This document shows, one piece after another, positions 61,039 to 64,000 of a stretch of DNA of 64,000 nt. How positions within the stretch are numbered: the stretch's first letter is position 1; each line of letters starts with the position of its first letter. The position numbers and the translations under genes were made by a program. This stretch comes from Actinopolyspora lacussalsi (GTDB lineage Bacteria; Actinomycetota; Actinomycetes; Mycobacteriales; Pseudonocardiaceae): contig JAURUC010000001.1 in NCBI GenBank assembly GCA_030803735.1, forward strand, positions 4,216,001 through 4,280,000, in the 5' to 3' direction. The notes under the pieces were generated by a model. The model saw nothing but the letters and a program-made list of their open reading frames with translations. It searched no databases and was not told the origin of the DNA.

Positions 61039-61460
61039 GATCTTCCCCCTGACTGATGTTCTCCGGTCGGATCGACGTCCGGATGACGTCTCTGCACCGG
61101 GTGCCGAACCGCGCTTCCGCCCTGGCCGCTTCTCCCGTGCGTGCTGTCGCAGTGACTCCCCGCCTCGACGTGGGCCGCCCGGAATCGTCCGAGCGGCATC
61201 GGCTCGCGGTGGTTCCGTCCGGTGAGCGCCTCGGCGAGGTCGTGCGGAAGCCGTCGCGGCCGTCCCGAACCGCCGTGCGGACCGGTCACTCCGCTCGTGC
61301 CGGTTCGATCGCGGCGCTCGTCGAACGTGCTTCTGCGGAGCCGCTCGTCGCGGTGGCCCCGTCCGAGCCCCTGATCGCCGTCCGGTGAGCGGGTGTCCTC
61401 GCAGGATACAGTGACACCCCGGGAAAAGCCCGGTAAAGCGGCCTGTTCAAGAGGACGAAG
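61039..61460. other. Intergenic region before the Hsp90-like gene
   Basis: About 420 bp of divergent promoter space. Short open frames are Ala/Arg-rich without ribosome binding sites. Nothing is called. Confidence 0.5.
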
Positions 61461-64000
61461 TTGAGCGATTCAGCGGACAACGTGGCCACGGACGACTCGT
61501 CCGATCCGTTCGGCACGGCGGCGTTGCGCGCCGCCGTGCTGGATGCCTGGCGCGGCTCGCCCACCCGGTTCCGGGAGGACGCCAACGCGGAGGAGGACCT
61601 CCGGCTGGGCGGCTACCGGGACCGGCTGCTGGTCGAACTCGCCCAGAACGCCTCGGACGCGGCACGCGCGGCCGGGACGACCGGACGGTTGTCGGTCCGG
61701 CTCGTCGACGGCGAGCTCCGGGTGGCCAACACCGGGAAGCCGCTCGACGGAACGGGCGTCTCGGGACTGACGGCGTTGCGCGCCTCGCCCAAACGTGCCG
61801 AACCGTCCGTCGGCAGGTTCGGTGTGGGGTTCGCGGCGGTCCTGGCTGTCACCGACGCCCCCAGGCTGGCCACGGCCGCGGGTGGTGTGGAGTTCTCGGC
61901 CGCCCGGACCCGTGACGAGGTGGCGGCGCTGGCCGAGTCGAGTTCGGAGACGCCCGCCGCCGTGACGGAACTGGCCTCCCGCGGCGGTCAGGTGCCGGTC
62001 CTGCGGCTCGGTTGGCCGACCGGCGAGCGGCCCCCCGAAGGGTTCGACACCGAAGTCGTGCTGCCGTTGCGCTCCGACATCGATGGCGAGAAACTGCTGG
62101 ACGACATGGCGGAGCAGGTGGTGGACCTGCTGCTGGCGCTGCCCGCCCTGCACCACGTCGACATCGGTGACCGGCACTGGTCCCGCACGGATTCCACCGA
62201 CGACGGAGTAGTGGTGCACACCCCCGAAACCACCCGGAACTGGCTGGTCGAACGCGCGACCGGGGAGTGGCCGGAGTCCACGCTCAGCGGCATAGGGGTG
62301 GAGCAGCGCGAGCACTCGCGTTGGTGGATCTGCTGGGCGGTGGAGCTGGCCGGTGACGGTACCGTGCTGCCGTCGCGCGGCGACGTGCTGCACGCACCCA
62401 CCCCAACCGAGGAACGGCTCTCGCTGCCCGCCCGGTTGTTGGCGGGCGTACCCGTGGAGCCGGACCGCAGGCGGGTATCGGAGTCACCCGCCACAAGGGT
62501 GGTGCTGGAACGGGCCGCCGCCGCTTACCCGCTGCTGCTCTCGCGGTTGGAACCGCTCGAACGGTCCGCGCTGGTCCCGGAACCCGGATTTCCGCTGTCG
62601 GACACCGACGAACGGTTGCGCCGCGACGTCGTCGAGCGGCTGACCGAGGCCGACTGGTTGCCCGCCGCCGACGGTTCGATGATCGCGCCACACCGCGCGA
62701 CCGTGTTGGACCCGTTCGCCCCCGAACTGGTCGAACTGCTCGCCGAAGTGGTGCCGGGCCTGCTCAGGGCGGACCTTTCGGAGTCCCCGCACGCCACCGC
62801 GTTGCGTTCCCTGGGAGTGCACCGCATGGGAGCGGCCGAGGTCGTCGAAGCCGTGACCGGGCTCGACAGGTCCGCGGCATGGTGGCGGCGGTTGTACGAG
62901 GCGTTGCTGCCGATCGAGCGTGCCGACCGCACGGCCCGCGAGGAGCTCACCGCGCTGCCGGTTCCGTTGGCCGACGGTCGAACCGTGACCGGAGTGCGGG
63001 ACCTGCTGCTGCCCGGCGACGGTGCGGAGGAAGCCGTGGCGGCACTGGCCGAACTGGACGTCACCGGGCTGCGGATCGCGGCGGCCGAGGCGGTGCATCC
63101 GCTGCTGGAACGTCTCGGCGCGCACCACGCGGGGGCTTCCGAACTACTGGACGCGCCCGCCCTGGTCGAGGCGGTGCACAACAGCGTGGCCGACGCACGG
63201 GCCGGAGCCGATCCCATGCGGCTGGCCGAGCCGGTGCTTCGGCTGGTGGGGGAGACGGGCCACCGCGACTGGCTGGGTGCGTTGGCGTTGCAGGACTCCG
63301 ACGGTGAGGTACGCCGGGCCGACGAGCTGCTGTTGCCGGACGCGGCGCTGCTGGAAGTGCTCGATCCGCACGCCGTCGGCCCTGACGCGCCGTTGCAGAC
63401 CGTCGCGGGGCACGTGGTCGAGCGGTGCTCGGCCGAGCGGCTCCGTTCCGTCGGGGTGCTGGACTCGTTCGCCGTGCTGGTCGAGGAGGAACCCACCTCA
63501 CCCCACGAGGGAGTGGCCGACGCCGAGGTCTGGTGGCGAGAGTTGGAGCGCCTGCGCGGCGACGAGTGGCCGCCCCACCGGTTCGTCGGAGTGCGGGACC
63601 TGGATCTGGTCGCCGAGGACTCCTGGCCCGCGGCGCTGCGGCTGCTCACCGCCGACCCCGAAACCGCCCGCGCCCTGCGCGAGCCCGACGGCTACACCCC
63701 CTGGTGGATAGCCCGGTTCGCCGTGCTGGGTGGGCGTTCCCCCAGGCAATGGCGGCTCGCGGACGCCGAACAGCTCGCGGGGCTCTACGACCCGGTGCCC
63801 GATGTCGGTGTGGACGAACGAACCCTGCGGCTCGTGGGGGTACGTGCCGAACTGACGGTGCACGACACGGCGGATGCCGCCGAGCTGGTGGCTCGGCTCG
63901 CGGATCCGGAACGCGGGGTGCGCGCGGGACTGACGCTGGGTGCCCACCGCGCGTTGGCGGAGGCGGTGGCCTGCGACCGGATCGATCCGGGCGATGTCGA
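61461..64000 (+). CDS. Large Hsp90/sacsin-like ATP-binding protein, 3' end outside window
   Basis: An open frame of at least 846 codons runs off the right edge. The N-terminal 180 residues form a GHKL ATPase of the Hsp90/sacsin type: N-box ELAQNASDAA, then VRLVDGELRVANTGKPL with the conserved Asp-Gly, and GRFGVGFAAVLAV as the glycine-rich lid motif. The rest is Leu/Glu/Arg-rich with repeated LDSFAVLVEEE-like and EVVEAVTGLDRSAA segments. In actinobacteria such proteins sit next to DUF3027 genes. The function is unproven, perhaps a chaperone. TTG 61461 follows GAGG. Confidence 0.85.
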   Translation, partial: MSDSADNVATDDSSDPFGTAALRAAVLDAWRGSPTRFREDANAEEDLRLGGYRDRLLVELAQNASDAARAAGTTGRLSVRLVDGELRVANTGKPLDGTGVSGLTALRASPKRAEPSVGRFGVGFAAVLAVTDAPRLATAAGGVEFSAARTRDEVAALAESSSETPAAVTELASRGGQVPVLRLGWPTGERPPEGFDTEVVLPLRSDIDGEKLLDDMAEQVVDLLLALPALHHVDIGDRHWSRTDSTDDGVVVHTPETTRNWLVERATGEWPESTLSGIGVEQREHSRWWICWAVELAGDGTVLPSRGDVLHAPTPTEERLSLPARLLAGVPVEPDRRRVSESPATRVVLERAAAAYPLLLSRLEPLERSALVPEPGFPLSDTDERLRRDVVERLTEADWLPAADGSMIAPHRATVLDPFAPELVELLAEVVPGLLRADLSESPHATALRSLGVHRMGAAEVVEAVTGLDRSAAWWRRLYEALLPIERADRTAREELTALPVPLADGRTVTGVRDLLLPGDGAEEAVAALAELDVTGLRIAAAEAVHPLLERLGAHHAGASELLDAPALVEAVHNSVADARAGADPMRLAEPVLRLVGETGHRDWLGALALQDSDGEVRRADELLLPDAALLEVLDPHAVGPDAPLQTVAGHVVERCSAERLRSVGVLDSFAVLVEEEPTSPHEGVADAEVWWRELERLRGDEWPPHRFVGVRDLDLVAEDSWPAALRLLTADPETARALREPDGYTPWWIARFAVLGGRSPRQWRLADAEQLAGLYDPVPDVGVDERTLRLVGVRAELTVHDTADAAELVARLADPERGVRAGLTLGAHRALAEAVACDRIDPGDV

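Noticed and set aside
1-64000. tRNA, rRNA or origin of replication
   Set aside because: I looked for conserved tRNA arms, rRNA landmarks and DnaA-box clusters and saw none; a covariance-model scan could still find short RNAs.

Overview
The window is about 64 kb of high-GC DNA with strong G/C third-position codon bias, frequent GTG/TTG starts and many ATGA/GTGA gene overlaps. That points to an actinomycete chromosome. Gene content and order resemble the Mycobacterium tuberculosis Rv0861c-Rv0883c neighbourhood: XPB helicase and its partner, moaC, mog/moaE, rpfA, moaD, moaA, cold-shock protein, DUF3027 protein. A Streptomyces-type conservon (cvn) and long acidic tails on some proteins suggest a Pseudonocardiales-like organism, perhaps a salt-adapted one such as Actinopolyspora or Saccharopolyspora. 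The genus is inference.

Layout. 1-6 kb: 5' part of a SUFU-like gene, a MoxR-type ATPase (coxD-like), a cold-shock gene with a long leader, several small unknown or membrane proteins and a secreted SGNH hydrolase. 6.5-17.2 kb: purU, a VWA protein (coxE-like), XdhC/CoxF, lexA, a PIN toxin-antitoxin pair between two 109-bp direct repeats, then coxS-coxL-coxM-coxG for a form II Mo hydroxylase. 17.4-25.4 kb: two SPFH/band 7 proteins, menC, a SUFU-like protein, XPB helicase and a membrane-anchored LppU-like protein. 25.7-29.7 kb: an ABC importer of the nitrate/sulfonate/taurine class. 30.2-35.7 kb: a complete cvnABCD-type conservon. 35.9-43.0 kb: helicase-associated protein, malic enzyme, moaC, a MoaB-MoaE fusion and a VanZ-like protein. 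43.3-49.6 kb: Rpf with a probable CRP site and c-di-AMP riboswitch, moaD, moaA, an HTH-TOBE regulator and modABC. 49.6-64 kb: HAD phosphatase, YccF, PhzF, acyl-CoA synthetase, a RelE/DUF6247 module with a frameshifted toxin, MmpS-like protein, R2lox oxidase, second cold-shock protein, lipoproteins, DUF3027 protein, cupin and the start of a large Hsp90/sacsin-like ATPase gene.

How the genes fit together. Molybdenum is a theme. ModABC imports molybdate, the HTH-TOBE protein probably senses it, MoaA/MoaC/MoaD/MoaB-E build molybdopterin, and XdhC/CoxD/CoxE/CoxG mature or serve the CoxSLM hydroxylase. The rpf gene appears to be controlled by both a CRP-type site and a c-di-AMP riboswitch.

The least explained signal is a family of eight intergenic palindromes with a 16-bp core, GATTTCGCGAGAAATC, and asymmetric flanks. 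Two copies end the direct repeats around the PIN toxin-antitoxin cassette. The core resembles ParB/Noc-type sites but is far denser than known Noc sites. A second, longer dispersed repeat occurs near 21.9 and 42.1 kb. I saw no rRNA or tRNA genes, CRISPR array, transposase or integrase.
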